Source: a virus
Reading direction: 5' to 3' (one strand)
IMG/VR virus record: IMGVR_UViG_3300017917_003143
Span: 252,095 to 316,094 of that record
DNA: 64,000 bases
Positions within the stretch are counted from its first letter, which is position 1. Each line of letters opens with the position of its first letter. The notes beneath the pieces are model-generated. The model searched no databases and was not told the DNA's origin. It saw only the letters and a list, made by a program, of their open reading frames with translations. This document shows positions 52,810 through 60,184 of this stretch, piece by piece. A program made the translations under genes and the position numbers.

Positions 52810-54027
52810 ATGTCAACCCAGATACAATACCGCAGAGGATCCAGCTCACAAACAGCCAGCTTTACAGGTGCGTTGGGCGAAATTACCGTTGATACCACTA
52901 ATAAAGTAGTGGTAGTTCATGACGGAGCCACACTGGGTGGATTTAGCGGAGTTGGTACTACTGCTACTCAAACGCTGACAAACAAAACACTACAAAGTGC
53001 TGTTTTAACAGGCACACTCACAGCCAACGGTGGTACAGGATCTAGTGGACAATTTTTATCTAGTACAGGCACAGGCGTAGCCTGGGCTACAGTTGACGCT
53101 ACCAGCATAGCCAACGGTACTTCTGCAATAACTGTCATTGCGTCAGGCGGTAATATTCGTGCTAACGTAGGCGGCGCAACCAATACTACATTTACTGCTA
53201 CTGAAGCCAACGTCAGTGCCAACCTTACTTGTACCGCCCAGACTGGTCTTGGAACAGCACCTACCACAGCCGCTGTGACCATTGGTGGTAATGAAACAGC
53301 TACCAGTTGGACTACCAATGGTATTGGTTTAAGAATCAATGCGGCAACTTACACGGATTCAGGCACACCGGCTGCCGGCACAGCCGCATCAAATCATATA
53401 CATGCTATTGCTCAAGGTACTTTGGCTGCTACCAACGGCACTGTTACTACTACCAACGCCGCAACATTATACATCGCTGGTGCACCAGTAGCCGGTAGTA
53501 ATATGACTATTACTAATCCGTATGCCATGCAGATTGCCGCAGGTAACTTTATAACAGCTGGTAACATTTTAGCGGCATCTAACAATACCAGCAACATCGG
53601 TACATCATCTACCAAGTTTGGTAACATTTTTGGTGTCACAGTCAATGCCACTTACGCTGACTTGGCCGAACATTACACCACTGATGCTGAATATGAACCA
53701 GGTACTGTATTGATATTTGGTGGAGACAAAGAAGTTACACAAAGCACAACGAGCCACGATCCAGCAGTGGCAGGAGTAGTTTCAACCAATCCAGCTTATG
53801 TCATGAACATTGATCTGCAAGGTGGTGTAGCAGTAGCATTGACCGGACGAGTTCCATGCCGTGTGGTAGGAAAGATAAAGAAAGGTGATTTGTTGGTTAC
53901 CAGCGCCATTCCTGGTACTGCAACCAAGATGGATACCTTTGTTCCAGGTAGTGTCATTGGCAAAGCATTGGAAAACTATGACAGTGAAACGCCAGGTAAA
54001 ATTGAAGTGGTGGTGGGAAGATTATGA
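52810..54027 (+). CDS. Fibre-tip or fibre accessory protein with C-terminal G2-like domain
   Basis: A 405-residue protein. The N-terminus MSTQIQYRRGSSSQTASFTG followed by ALGEITVDTTNKVVVVHDGA and TLGG is a common phage fibre module (IQyRRG...GE...DTt...lvvHDG..GG). The middle includes TNKTLQSAVLTGTLTANGGT and a Gly/Thr-rich stretch. The C-terminal domain (about 275-405), NATYADLAEHYTTDAEYEPG, FGGDKEVT, GVVSTNPAYVMN, VPCRVVGKIKKGDLLVTSA, GSVIGKALENY, is homologous to the C-terminal domains of the 1534- and 1187-residue fibres. It may serve as the C-terminal folding or cleavage domain for the 1226-residue fibre. Confidence 0.75.
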   Translation: MSTQIQYRRGSSSQTASFTGALGEITVDTTNKVVVVHDGATLGGFSGVGTTATQTLTNKTLQSAVLTGTLTANGGTGSSGQFLSSTGTGVAWATVDATSIANGTSAITVIASGGNIRANVGGATNTTFTATEANVSANLTCTAQTGLGTAPTTAAVTIGGNETATSWTTNGIGLRINAATYTDSGTPAAGTAASNHIHAIAQGTLAATNGTVTTTNAATLYIAGAPVAGSNMTITNPYAMQIAAGNFITAGNILAASNNTSNIGTSSTKFGNIFGVTVNATYADLAEHYTTDAEYEPGTVLIFGGDKEVTQSTTSHDPAVAGVVSTNPAYVMNIDLQGGVAVALTGRVPCRVVGKIKKGDLLVTSAIPGTATKMDTFVPGSVIGKALENYDSETPGKIEVVVGRL

Positions 54028-54698
54028 TCAATAAAGAACGTTACAGAGCAGACTACAGCGGTGAATTTGTGATTACAAAGATCATCTATAGAGATGGACA
54101 AAAAATCACAGAAAAAGAATACATTGAAAATCCCATCATCAACCAACATATTTCGGGCAGAGCTGTTGTGATTGGAAACGGGCATAGTCTACGCAATGAT
54201 GTAGTGACTGCCATAGCCAATCACGGTGGCGGATTGTTAGGACAGAAAAAACTACAAACCTATGGATGCGAAGGTCTTTGGAAGAAGATGCATTTGGATT
54301 TCTGTGTTGAATACGACATTCCAACTCTCAATGAAATAGTGAGTTCAGGATATGCAGAACGCTCAGTAGTCTATACGCTTACCACAAACTGTTTAAAAAT
54401 GCCTGGAGAGTTCTATCTTATTCCTTACTGTGTTAGATTGGCGCCACCAGCGGCAGCCGCGTATCTTGCCGCATTTGACGGACACCAAGAAATTTTCTTG
54501 TTAGGCGTAGATGGAACTACGACCGAACACCACATCGATCACAAGCATATAATTGACATCAAACAAGTGCTTGCGGCCTATCCAAACACCAAGTTTTATT
54601 TTGTTACAGATGGTGCTGATCCACACAACGAGTGGAGAGCATTTAGAAATGCAGAAGTTATGGACTATAGACAGTTTATACTTCACTGTGATGTCTGA
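54024..54698 (+). CDS. Second DUF115/MptE-like putative glycosyltransferase
   Basis: A 224-residue protein. VVIGNGHSLRNDVV (about 50-63) is the N-G-x-S glycosyltransferase-like loop, followed by KLQTYGCEGLWKKMHLDFCV with EYD. RLAPPAAAAYLAAFDGHQEI then FLLGVDG corresponds to the second motif. The pattern is shared with the gene at 38805, so the two glycosyltransferase-like genes bracket the fibre run. Its start overlaps the fibre-gene stop by four bases (ATGA), which argues it is made together with the fibres. Its 3' end overlaps the convergent Nudix gene by 16 bases. Confidence 0.65.
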   Translation: MINKERYRADYSGEFVITKIIYRDGQKITEKEYIENPIINQHISGRAVVIGNGHSLRNDVVTAIANHGGGLLGQKKLQTYGCEGLWKKMHLDFCVEYDIPTLNEIVSSGYAERSVVYTLTTNCLKMPGEFYLIPYCVRLAPPAAAAYLAAFDGHQEIFLLGVDGTTTEHHIDHKHIIDIKQVLAAYPNTKFYFVTDGADPHNEWRAFRNAEVMDYRQFILHCDV

Positions 54699-55123
54699 TA
54701 CTGTTGTTGAACAGTCGACATCTTTTGTTTGACTTCTTCAAAGTTTACAGTAGACCATAAGCCAGGATGCAGTGGTCTTGGCCATGTGTTGGAATCAATC
54801 CATGCCCAGCCTTGATGTTCATCATTGAGTGTAGGAGTAAACTCTCCAGCTACACTACAAAAGAACGTATGATAAGAAAAATTTCCGTCAGGGCTGGTAA
54901 ATTTTTCAATTGGTACCAACTTGATTTCGTTGGGCCAAAATCCTAATTCTTCAACACACTCTCTTTTGATCGTTTCTAACAATGTTTCATTGGATCTAGC
55001 CTTGCCGCCAGGAAGGCCCCAGGTACCGGGATTTCTGTCGTCATTGCGTAGTAGATAGAGATATCTATCAGTGGATATGCTATAAAACCAAACTCCGACT
55101 GCGTTCAAAGGACCAAACTCCAT
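54683..55123 (-). CDS. Nudix hydrolase
   Basis: A 146-residue protein. Nudix box at about 39-61: GGKARSNETLLETIKRECVE followed by ELGF, fitting GX5EX7REUXEEXGU. N-terminal AVGVWFYSISTDRYLYLLRN and LPGGKA are the preceding strands. The class hydrolyses nucleoside diphosphates linked to other groups (for example dNTP, NDP-sugar, ADP-ribose or capped RNA); substrate cannot be told. Its start overlaps the gp15 gene by 19 bases, so it is made from the same minus-strand late transcript as gp14 and gp15, unusual for a metabolic enzyme. T4 has NudE, but similarity beyond the box is not evident. Confidence 0.9.
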   Translation of the reverse strand: MEFGPLNAVGVWFYSISTDRYLYLLRNDDRNPGTWGLPGGKARSNETLLETIKRECVEELGFWPNEIKLVPIEKFTSPDGNFSYHTFFCSVAGEFTPTLNDEHQGWAWIDSNTWPRPLHPGLWSTVNFEEVKQKMSTVQQQYQTSQ

Positions 55124-56493
55124 TCACCTTCGGGATAAAGACCTTCGTAACTCTTGAGCCACATGTTATCGGCCCAACGATACTGTATTTCGGTGGTCAT
55201 GTTTGTGACATATTGTACAGCACTAAGGTTTGTGGCCAAGAACGATATGTTCCATTTCTCTCCATCGTATTCGATGATGTCATTGGTATTAGCGTGTAAT
55301 ATCTCTCCATTGACTCCAGTCCATGCCGCCGCACCACTGTTGTAATCTGGTGCTCCTGTGTCTCCTACGAGTAGATATCTTTGACCAGCAACTGCTGCCG
55401 GCAATCCTGCACCCGGTCCGTTGCGCTGAGGGTCTACTATGGCATTCACTGGCTTTAGTGTGTCTTGTGGTAAGGTATCTTCGTCTACAGTGAACAATAA
55501 AAATCTATCATCTGTGGGATGATAGGCCACTGTACCTACTATTATAGTATCATCAAAGGGATTGTCAAGTCTGACCTGACTGATACCGGGCTGTAAATCG
55601 CCAAACAGATTGACCACCGAGTGCCACATTAGATTGCTAGGAGGACTGGTATCGGGATTGATCGTACCTTCTCCAGGTACCACCGCAGATGGTTCAAGCA
55701 CTTGCAATTGATTTCCAATCAGCAAGACCTGATAGTTGTATGGTGTAAATTTTTGCCTTGTGCCCAATAACAAATTGTTATCAATAATGGCCTCACGAAA
55801 ATCTCCTTTGGCATCGTACATAGAAGCGATAATTTTTTGTACCACGCCCAGCTTTTTGACTTTGGCTGGAGGAGAAATCCAGATGGGCAATGTAAATCGT
55901 AGGCTGGAAATATCAATGGGATCTTCTGTGCCTACAGGAATAGTACGCTCAGTCCAAGTGGTAGATTCTAATTCACACACTGAAAGACTAGTCCAGTCGA
56001 GGAAGTTATCTGTTGACTGTATTTCTAATGCAGGATTGAACAGCGTTAAGATCTGTTCCAGTATCTGGAATTTTTGATTGGTGTTTGATGTCCATATATC
56101 TAGTTTGATCTTGAGATTGAACGGTACGGGCATCAATCGTTCTATCGTGAAAGCATTGCCTTGTGTGGTTTCGTAGCTTTGTGTGTCGGTATCCCAATAA
56201 CGCTGACGCACATTGGTTTTTTCAACAAAGTAAGGTTCTTGCACACGATCTCGAGCATACTCAAGGTCAGTGATATAAAAAGTCATCAGCGGTGTCGACG
56301 GTAAAGTGCTGGCAGAGTTGTTCTGTAGCACTGTCTGTGCTTGTCGGCTGGCATCACCATAACGGATAGGAACTCTTATAAGTCCCTTGACGCCTTCGTC
56401 ATTGCGACCGTATTCACATTGGAAGTTAGAAAATATCCTGGTAAACTGTAACAGAAAACGTCGTATCTGCTCGTCGTAAAAAAATTGTTGCAT
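55105..56493 (-). CDS. gp15: Tail completion and sheath stabiliser protein gp15
   Basis: A 462-residue protein; T4 gp15 has 272. The N-terminus FFYDEQIRRFLLQFTRIFSN followed by FQ and then LIRVPIRYGDASRQAQTVLQ matches gp15 (FYNSSFRRYATLM...LFSNIQ...FIRVPITYAS in T4). The segment FERLMPVPFNLKIKLDIWTS-type region and ILEQILTLFNPALEIQ correspond to the PYE/LSI and VEQILPYF motifs of T4. gp15 forms the hexameric ring at the top of the tail that locks the sheath and binds the neck. The extra 190 residues are C-terminal. Its ATG overlaps the gp14 stop (TAATG). Order gp14-gp15 as in T4. Confidence 0.88.
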   Translation of the reverse strand: MQQFFYDEQIRRFLLQFTRIFSNFQCEYGRNDEGVKGLIRVPIRYGDASRQAQTVLQNNSASTLPSTPLMTFYITDLEYARDRVQEPYFVEKTNVRQRYWDTDTQSYETTQGNAFTIERLMPVPFNLKIKLDIWTSNTNQKFQILEQILTLFNPALEIQSTDNFLDWTSLSVCELESTTWTERTIPVGTEDPIDISSLRFTLPIWISPPAKVKKLGVVQKIIASMYDAKGDFREAIIDNNLLLGTRQKFTPYNYQVLLIGNQLQVLEPSAVVPGEGTINPDTSPPSNLMWHSVVNLFGDLQPGISQVRLDNPFDDTIIVGTVAYHPTDDRFLLFTVDEDTLPQDTLKPVNAIVDPQRNGPGAGLPAAVAGQRYLLVGDTGAPDYNSGAAAWTGVNGEILHANTNDIIEYDGEKWNISFLATNLSAVQYVTNMTTEIQYRWADNMWLKSYEGLYPEGEWSLVL

Positions 56494-57821
56494 TAGTTAT
56501 CTGCCTGAGGTTTAAGGATGTTACTGAGACCTTGACGCTGTGGAATAGGTCCTCGATCTGCTGTCTGTGTAGTAGCTGTGTTGTTGACGAAACTGCTACG
56601 CAAGGTCTTGTTGTCTGGTCCAGGTGTGAGATTGGTCCGTACAGCATCTTCAATCTTGAGCCAGGCCTTGCCATTGAACCGGAATAGACGGTTTGGAAAA
56701 TAGTCTAATCGCAAAGCATAATCTCCATCGCGTGGATTTGGCGGAAACGATATACCAGGTGTCACTGGTAATCCGTTAGGTGCTATACCATCGCCTGTAA
56801 GATATCCAGAAGTATATCCATCTCCTCTAGGCGACACATTGGCTTGATCTACATCAATGTTGGTATTGTCCACTGTGACCAAAGTATAGTCTGCAGTTGG
56901 TATAGAATTAGGATCTGCTGGTGTACCGTCGATATTGGTAGGTACGATGTAAAATTTAACAGTATCGTAACCACTTAGTGGCACCTCAAACTCAGCCTGC
57001 GCCAATATAGCATCGTTGAGTTCATAATCTTTCTTGCGTGTACCAATGGATTCCTGTATGGTTTCTGGGGTGTAAACTTCCCATTTGGTAGTATCTGTGA
57101 TTGGCGTATCAACAGGAACATTTTCTTTGGCTTTGTAATAAGTGTTACCATCCAGCACGATACTTCCACGTGGATAGTAATTACCTGGATCCCAGATGTT
57201 GTCCTGTGCAAATGGTTTGTTGAGTATGTCATTGTACTCTTGCGCACCAACCAAAGGTGTGGCCTTGACTCGCCACAAGTGTGGTAGCCAAGTTTGACTG
57301 AAACCTTCGCTGGCAAAAGCCGCGTCTTGGATCACATAGTATCTTGGGAGGGCTTTAGGCAACGCAGAGTTCAGTGGATTGTAATCTCGCAAGTTTGGAA
57401 ATTCCAGCACATCACCGGCCATGAGCTTGCGACCCAAGGTATCAATCATGTCGTTGTAGTGGAACGTGATAAACAAGGTGTCGTTGTTTAGGAATAAACC
57501 AAACTGTGTAAGGTCAAAATCAATGTCTTGCTGATTGTACACACCGCGCATGACATAGACGTTGGGACTGTAAGCACGATCTCTGTTTTCTATCAACAGC
57601 AGATCTTCAACAAACAGTGGATTTTCATAACTATACGCTGGCTGGGTGGCATCTTGTGTTCCGCCAGTCTGTGAGCTTGAGTCGTCACCGTGAGGCTTTG
57701 GACCCAGATATTTGTGGACATAGATGTCCAGCCCGCCTACTGTGTACATTTCGGCTATGGTACGATCTAAAAACTTATAGTCGTTTTGGCGATTGGGGCG
57801 GTATAGTGATAATCTTGGCAT
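56493..57821 (-). CDS. gp14: Neck protein gp14
   Basis: A 442-residue protein. The N-terminus MPRLSLYRPNRQNDYKFLDR followed by TIAEMYTVGGLDIYVHKYLG closely resembles marine T4-like gp14, as do LIENRDRAYSPNVYVMRGVY, FDLTQFGLFLNNDTLFITFH and LGRKLMAGDVLEFPNLRD. gp14 with gp13 forms the neck connecting head and tail and completes the head after packaging. T4 gp14 has 256 residues; here about 190 C-terminal residues are added, including a region with DTTKWEVYTPETIQ and an end rich in Pro. A late promoter lies upstream on the minus strand. Confidence 0.9.
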   Translation of the reverse strand: MPRLSLYRPNRQNDYKFLDRTIAEMYTVGGLDIYVHKYLGPKPHGDDSSSQTGGTQDATQPAYSYENPLFVEDLLLIENRDRAYSPNVYVMRGVYNQQDIDFDLTQFGLFLNNDTLFITFHYNDMIDTLGRKLMAGDVLEFPNLRDYNPLNSALPKALPRYYVIQDAAFASEGFSQTWLPHLWRVKATPLVGAQEYNDILNKPFAQDNIWDPGNYYPRGSIVLDGNTYYKAKENVPVDTPITDTTKWEVYTPETIQESIGTRKKDYELNDAILAQAEFEVPLSGYDTVKFYIVPTNIDGTPADPNSIPTADYTLVTVDNTNIDVDQANVSPRGDGYTSGYLTGDGIAPNGLPVTPGISFPPNPRDGDYALRLDYFPNRLFRFNGKAWLKIEDAVRTNLTPGPDNKTLRSSFVNNTATTQTADRGPIPQRQGLSNILKPQADN

Positions 57822-57840
57822 AATTTTTGAGCTCTAAAAC

Positions 57841-57847
57841 TATTTAT
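57841..57847 (-). promoter_or_regulatory. Late promoter core ATAAATA for gp14, gp15 and Nudix
   Basis: Minus strand reads GCAATAAATAGTTTT. It lies back to back with the plus-strand sigma70 promoter at 57856-57884. Confidence 0.65.
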
Positions 57848-57855
57848 TGCTAATC

Positions 57856-57884
57856 TTGACAACAAACTTGTAAGCAACTATAAT
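57856..57884 (+). promoter_or_regulatory. Consensus sigma70 promoter abutting gene 57891
   Basis: TTGACA (57856-57861), 17-base spacer, TATAAT (57879-57884). This is the full consensus. Only six bases separate the -10 from the ATG at 57891, so the first transcribed base should be at or next to the start codon. Confidence 0.85.
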
Positions 57885-57890
57885 AAAATC

Positions 57891-58151
57891 ATGAACATGG
57901 ATCAGAGCTTGGCTCACAGCATTGATGAACTAAGAAAACAGATAAGCCAAATCAATGCCAAACAGCGGGCAGATCTGCAGAAAATGTTAAACCACTGTCA
58001 ACATCTTTGGGCAGAAATGAGCAAAGAGCATGTGCGTTGTCGCAGGGTTTGGCGTCTGACTCCAAAGTATTTGGATTTGGAACAAGAGCTAAAAGACACC
58101 CTTAACACAGCGCAACAGCACGTGATTTTGGCTACACTCATGGGTGGTTGA
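57891..58151 (+). CDS. Small helical protein of unknown function, early class
   Basis: An 86-residue, predominantly helical protein (SIDELRKQISQINAKQRADL followed by QKMLNHCQHLWAEMSKEHVR). No known domain recognised. Rich in Gln, Leu, Arg and His; no membrane segment. A second ATG lies two codons in (MNMDQ). Expressed from a full-consensus host promoter with no leader, so it should be made early and might act on host functions or DNA. Followed closely by a second sigma70 promoter for gene 58202. Confidence 0.7.
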   Translation: MNMDQSLAHSIDELRKQISQINAKQRADLQKMLNHCQHLWAEMSKEHVRCRRVWRLTPKYLDLEQELKDTLNTAQQHVILATLMGG

Positions 58152-58176
58152 CCAGAAATCCAAAAAGTAATATAAT
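58148..58176 (+). promoter_or_regulatory. Sigma70-type promoter for gene 58202
   Basis: TTGACC (58148-58153), 17-base spacer, TATAAT (58171-58176). It starts in the last codons of gene 57891. It has a normal leader and an AGGAG ribosome site. Confidence 0.85.
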
Positions 58177-58201
58177 TACACATTAGATCATAGGAGCCTG
58201 T

Positions 58202-59347
58202 ATGAAAACTGCTACCAAATTTGTCGCTGTCAAACCACTGAACCCTCGCAGTCCAGACACCAAATACACTGGACTTGAACCACAGTGGAAAACCCAACCC
58301 ACTGAAAATCGTGTCAGTGCGCTGAGCGGTGCTTTTTCTTGGTACAATTATCACTATGGCAAAAAAGAAGCCAAGGACATGATCGTCCAGTGGCTCGAAC
58401 ATCATGGTCGCAGTAAAGATGCCAAAAAGTTCCGAGGCGTGCCGGACAGCCAAGTCCGGCTGACTCCTGCTTGGTTAGCTCGCATGAGCTTGGTAGGGCT
58501 GGATCTGTCAGAACACGAAATGATCCATCTCGACGACCAGATCAACAAGATGCTGGCTGTCAAACAAGAAGCCAAAGTTGAAAAAACCACAGAAGAAGTC
58601 GCTGTGGCAAAAGTCACCATCCAGGACCGACTGCGTGAGAAAGTCCAGGAATGCGCCGGAGAGCTCGAAGGCTTGTTTGATGATTTTGTCGCCGATGGCG
58701 CTAAGATGTCGGCGAGCTGGAAACCCATCGCTACTATCCGTGGCATGAACGTTGCTCCGCAAATGGTTGGCAGTATCGCTGAAGTATGGCGTGCCAAGCT
58801 GGCTGAGTTTGAAGAAGTGCTGGAAGGAAAAGATGCACAGTTGGTCGAAGGCTATTCAAACTTCAGTAAAATCCAGATTAAAAACTTGGTAAAATTTGCT
58901 GAACAAGTGATCAACGATTGCGGTGCTTATGTCCAGATCAAGAAAGTGGAACGCAAGCCACGTGCCAAGAAGGCTGTGAGCCCAGAAAAACAATCAAGCA
59001 AATTCAAGTTCCTCAAGGAATTTCCTGAGCTTAAACTGGTCAGCGAAACACCGGCAAAACTCGTGGGTGCCAGCGAAGCATGGTTGTATGATACCAAGAA
59101 ACGCAAGCTGATCCACGTCGTGGCAGATCAACACTTGGGTACATTCAGCGTCAAAGGCTCGAGCATCGTGGGCTTTGACACAGGCGGTAGCAATCAAAAA
59201 ACCCTGCGCAAGCCCGCAGAACAGCTCAAAGGCTTGCTGTCCGGTGGAAAACCGGCGGCCCGCAAGTATTTCAAGGATATCAAATCCACAGAAGTCAAGT
59301 TCAATGGGCGTGGCAATGAGAACTTGATCATCCTCAAAGCCTACTAA
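58202..59347 (+). CDS. Unknown early protein, 381 residues
   Basis: Function not recognised. Two blocks are visible: residues about 30-120 (LSGAFSWYNYHYGKKEAKDM followed by IVQWLEHHGRS and RLTPAWLARMSLVGLDLSEH) are helical and may bind nucleic acid; residues about 140-250 contain helices (TIQDRLREKVQECAGELEGL). A basic linker (VERKPRAKKAVSPEKQSSK) precedes a C-terminal beta-rich domain (EAWLYDTKKRKLIHVVADQH, then FSVKGSSIVGFD). The basic linker and two-domain design are consistent with a DNA- or RNA-associated protein. It has a strong sigma70 promoter and AGGAG ribosome site, so it is predicted to be abundant early. Followed by the late gp13 gene. Confidence 0.7.
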   Translation: MKTATKFVAVKPLNPRSPDTKYTGLEPQWKTQPTENRVSALSGAFSWYNYHYGKKEAKDMIVQWLEHHGRSKDAKKFRGVPDSQVRLTPAWLARMSLVGLDLSEHEMIHLDDQINKMLAVKQEAKVEKTTEEVAVAKVTIQDRLREKVQECAGELEGLFDDFVADGAKMSASWKPIATIRGMNVAPQMVGSIAEVWRAKLAEFEEVLEGKDAQLVEGYSNFSKIQIKNLVKFAEQVINDCGAYVQIKKVERKPRAKKAVSPEKQSSKFKFLKEFPELKLVSETPAKLVGASEAWLYDTKKRKLIHVVADQHLGTFSVKGSSIVGFDTGGSNQKTLRKPAEQLKGLLSGGKPAARKYFKDIKSTEVKFNGRGNENLIILKAY

Positions 59348-59350
59348 ATA
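59345..59350 (+). promoter_or_regulatory. Late promoter core TAAATA for gp13
   Basis: Reads TACTAAATACTGGGG, overlapping the stop of gene 58202; ATG at 59371. With T4 spacing the transcript would start at about 59355-59357, inside the hairpin at 59353-59370. Confidence 0.55.
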
Positions 59351-59352
59351 CT

Positions 59353-59370
59353 GGGGCATAGGAGTGCCCC
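59353..59370 (+). promoter_or_regulatory. Hairpin with the gp13 Shine-Dalgarno sequence as its loop
   Basis: GGGGCA (59353-59358) and TGCCCC (59365-59370) form a perfect six-base stem; the six-base loop is TAGGAG, the ribosome site; the ATG follows immediately at 59371. Confidence 0.7.
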
Positions 59371-60141
59371 ATGGCTGAAGCTAACGCATCAACATTAGAA
59401 ATTTTAAAACAAAACCTCATCGAGTATGTTCGCTTGACCTTGGGCGATCAGATCGTTGATCTCGAGCTGGACCCAGCACATTACGAAGCCGCATATCAGC
59501 GCACCATTGGCGTGTATCGCCAACGTGCCGAAAATGCCTATGAGGAAAGTTATATTTTCTTAGAAATGGTGCAAGACGTCAACGTTTATACTCTACCTCA
59601 AGAAGTACAGAGTGTGCGTCAACTGTTCCGTAGAACCATTGGCAACATGCAAGGACCTTACTCTACCAGTTTTGATCCTTTCTCTAGTGCCACGCTAAAC
59701 ACTTATCTGTTAAACTACAGCAGTGCTGGTGGTCTGGCAACATATGATTTTTATACCCAGTATGTTGAACTTGCGGCTCGCATGTTTGGTGGATTCGTTA
59801 ACTACACTTGGAATCCTGTGACCAAGCAACTACAGATAATGCGCGATCCCAAAGGTTCAGGCGAAACTATCCTGGTTTGGTGCTACAACTTGAAACCAGA
59901 AATTACCTTGCTGAGTGATTTCCAAATTCAGCAATGGGTGCGAGATTACATGGTAGCCGCTTGTAAAATGATCATAGGTGAAGCACGTGAAAAATTTGCC
60001 CAGATCGCCGGACCACAAGGCGGAACCAGCCTAAACGGTGCTGCCTTGAAGCAAGAAGCACAAGCCCAGATGGACATGAAGATTGAAGAACTCAAACTTT
60101 ATGTAGACGGTAGCCAGCCACTTACCTTTGTTATTGGCTAA
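59371..60141 (+). CDS. gp13: Neck protein gp13
   Basis: A 256-residue protein; T4 gp13 has 309. The N-terminus TLEILKQNLIEYVRLTLGDQ followed by LDPAHYEAAYQRTIGVYRQR resembles gp13 neck proteins of T4-like phages (small helical start, then an all-alpha and beta body with a phrase like QDVNVYTLPQEVQSVRQLFR). The core WCYNLKPEITLLSDFQIQQW followed by VRDYMVAACKMIIGEAREKF is a family signature. gp13 and gp14 complete the head-tail neck; the gp14 and gp15 genes lie just to the left on the other strand. Translation initiation depends on the hairpin-loop ribosome site. Confidence 0.85.
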   Translation: MAEANASTLEILKQNLIEYVRLTLGDQIVDLELDPAHYEAAYQRTIGVYRQRAENAYEESYIFLEMVQDVNVYTLPQEVQSVRQLFRRTIGNMQGPYSTSFDPFSSATLNTYLLNYSSAGGLATYDFYTQYVELAARMFGGFVNYTWNPVTKQLQIMRDPKGSGETILVWCYNLKPEITLLSDFQIQQWVRDYMVAACKMIIGEAREKFAQIAGPQGGTSLNGAALKQEAQAQMDMKIEELKLYVDGSQPLTFVIG

Positions 60142-60169
60142 ACTTTCTCTTTTAATATAAAGAATATCA

Positions 60170-60178
60170 TGCTATAAT
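60170..60178 (+). promoter_or_regulatory. Extended -10 promoter (TGnTATAAT) abutting dexA
   Basis: TGCTATAAT with no good -35 but the TG extension. Six bases separate the -10 from the ATG at 60185, the same spacing as at gene 57891, and no ribosome site is present. Confidence 0.6.
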
Positions 60179-60184
60179 GTCCTT

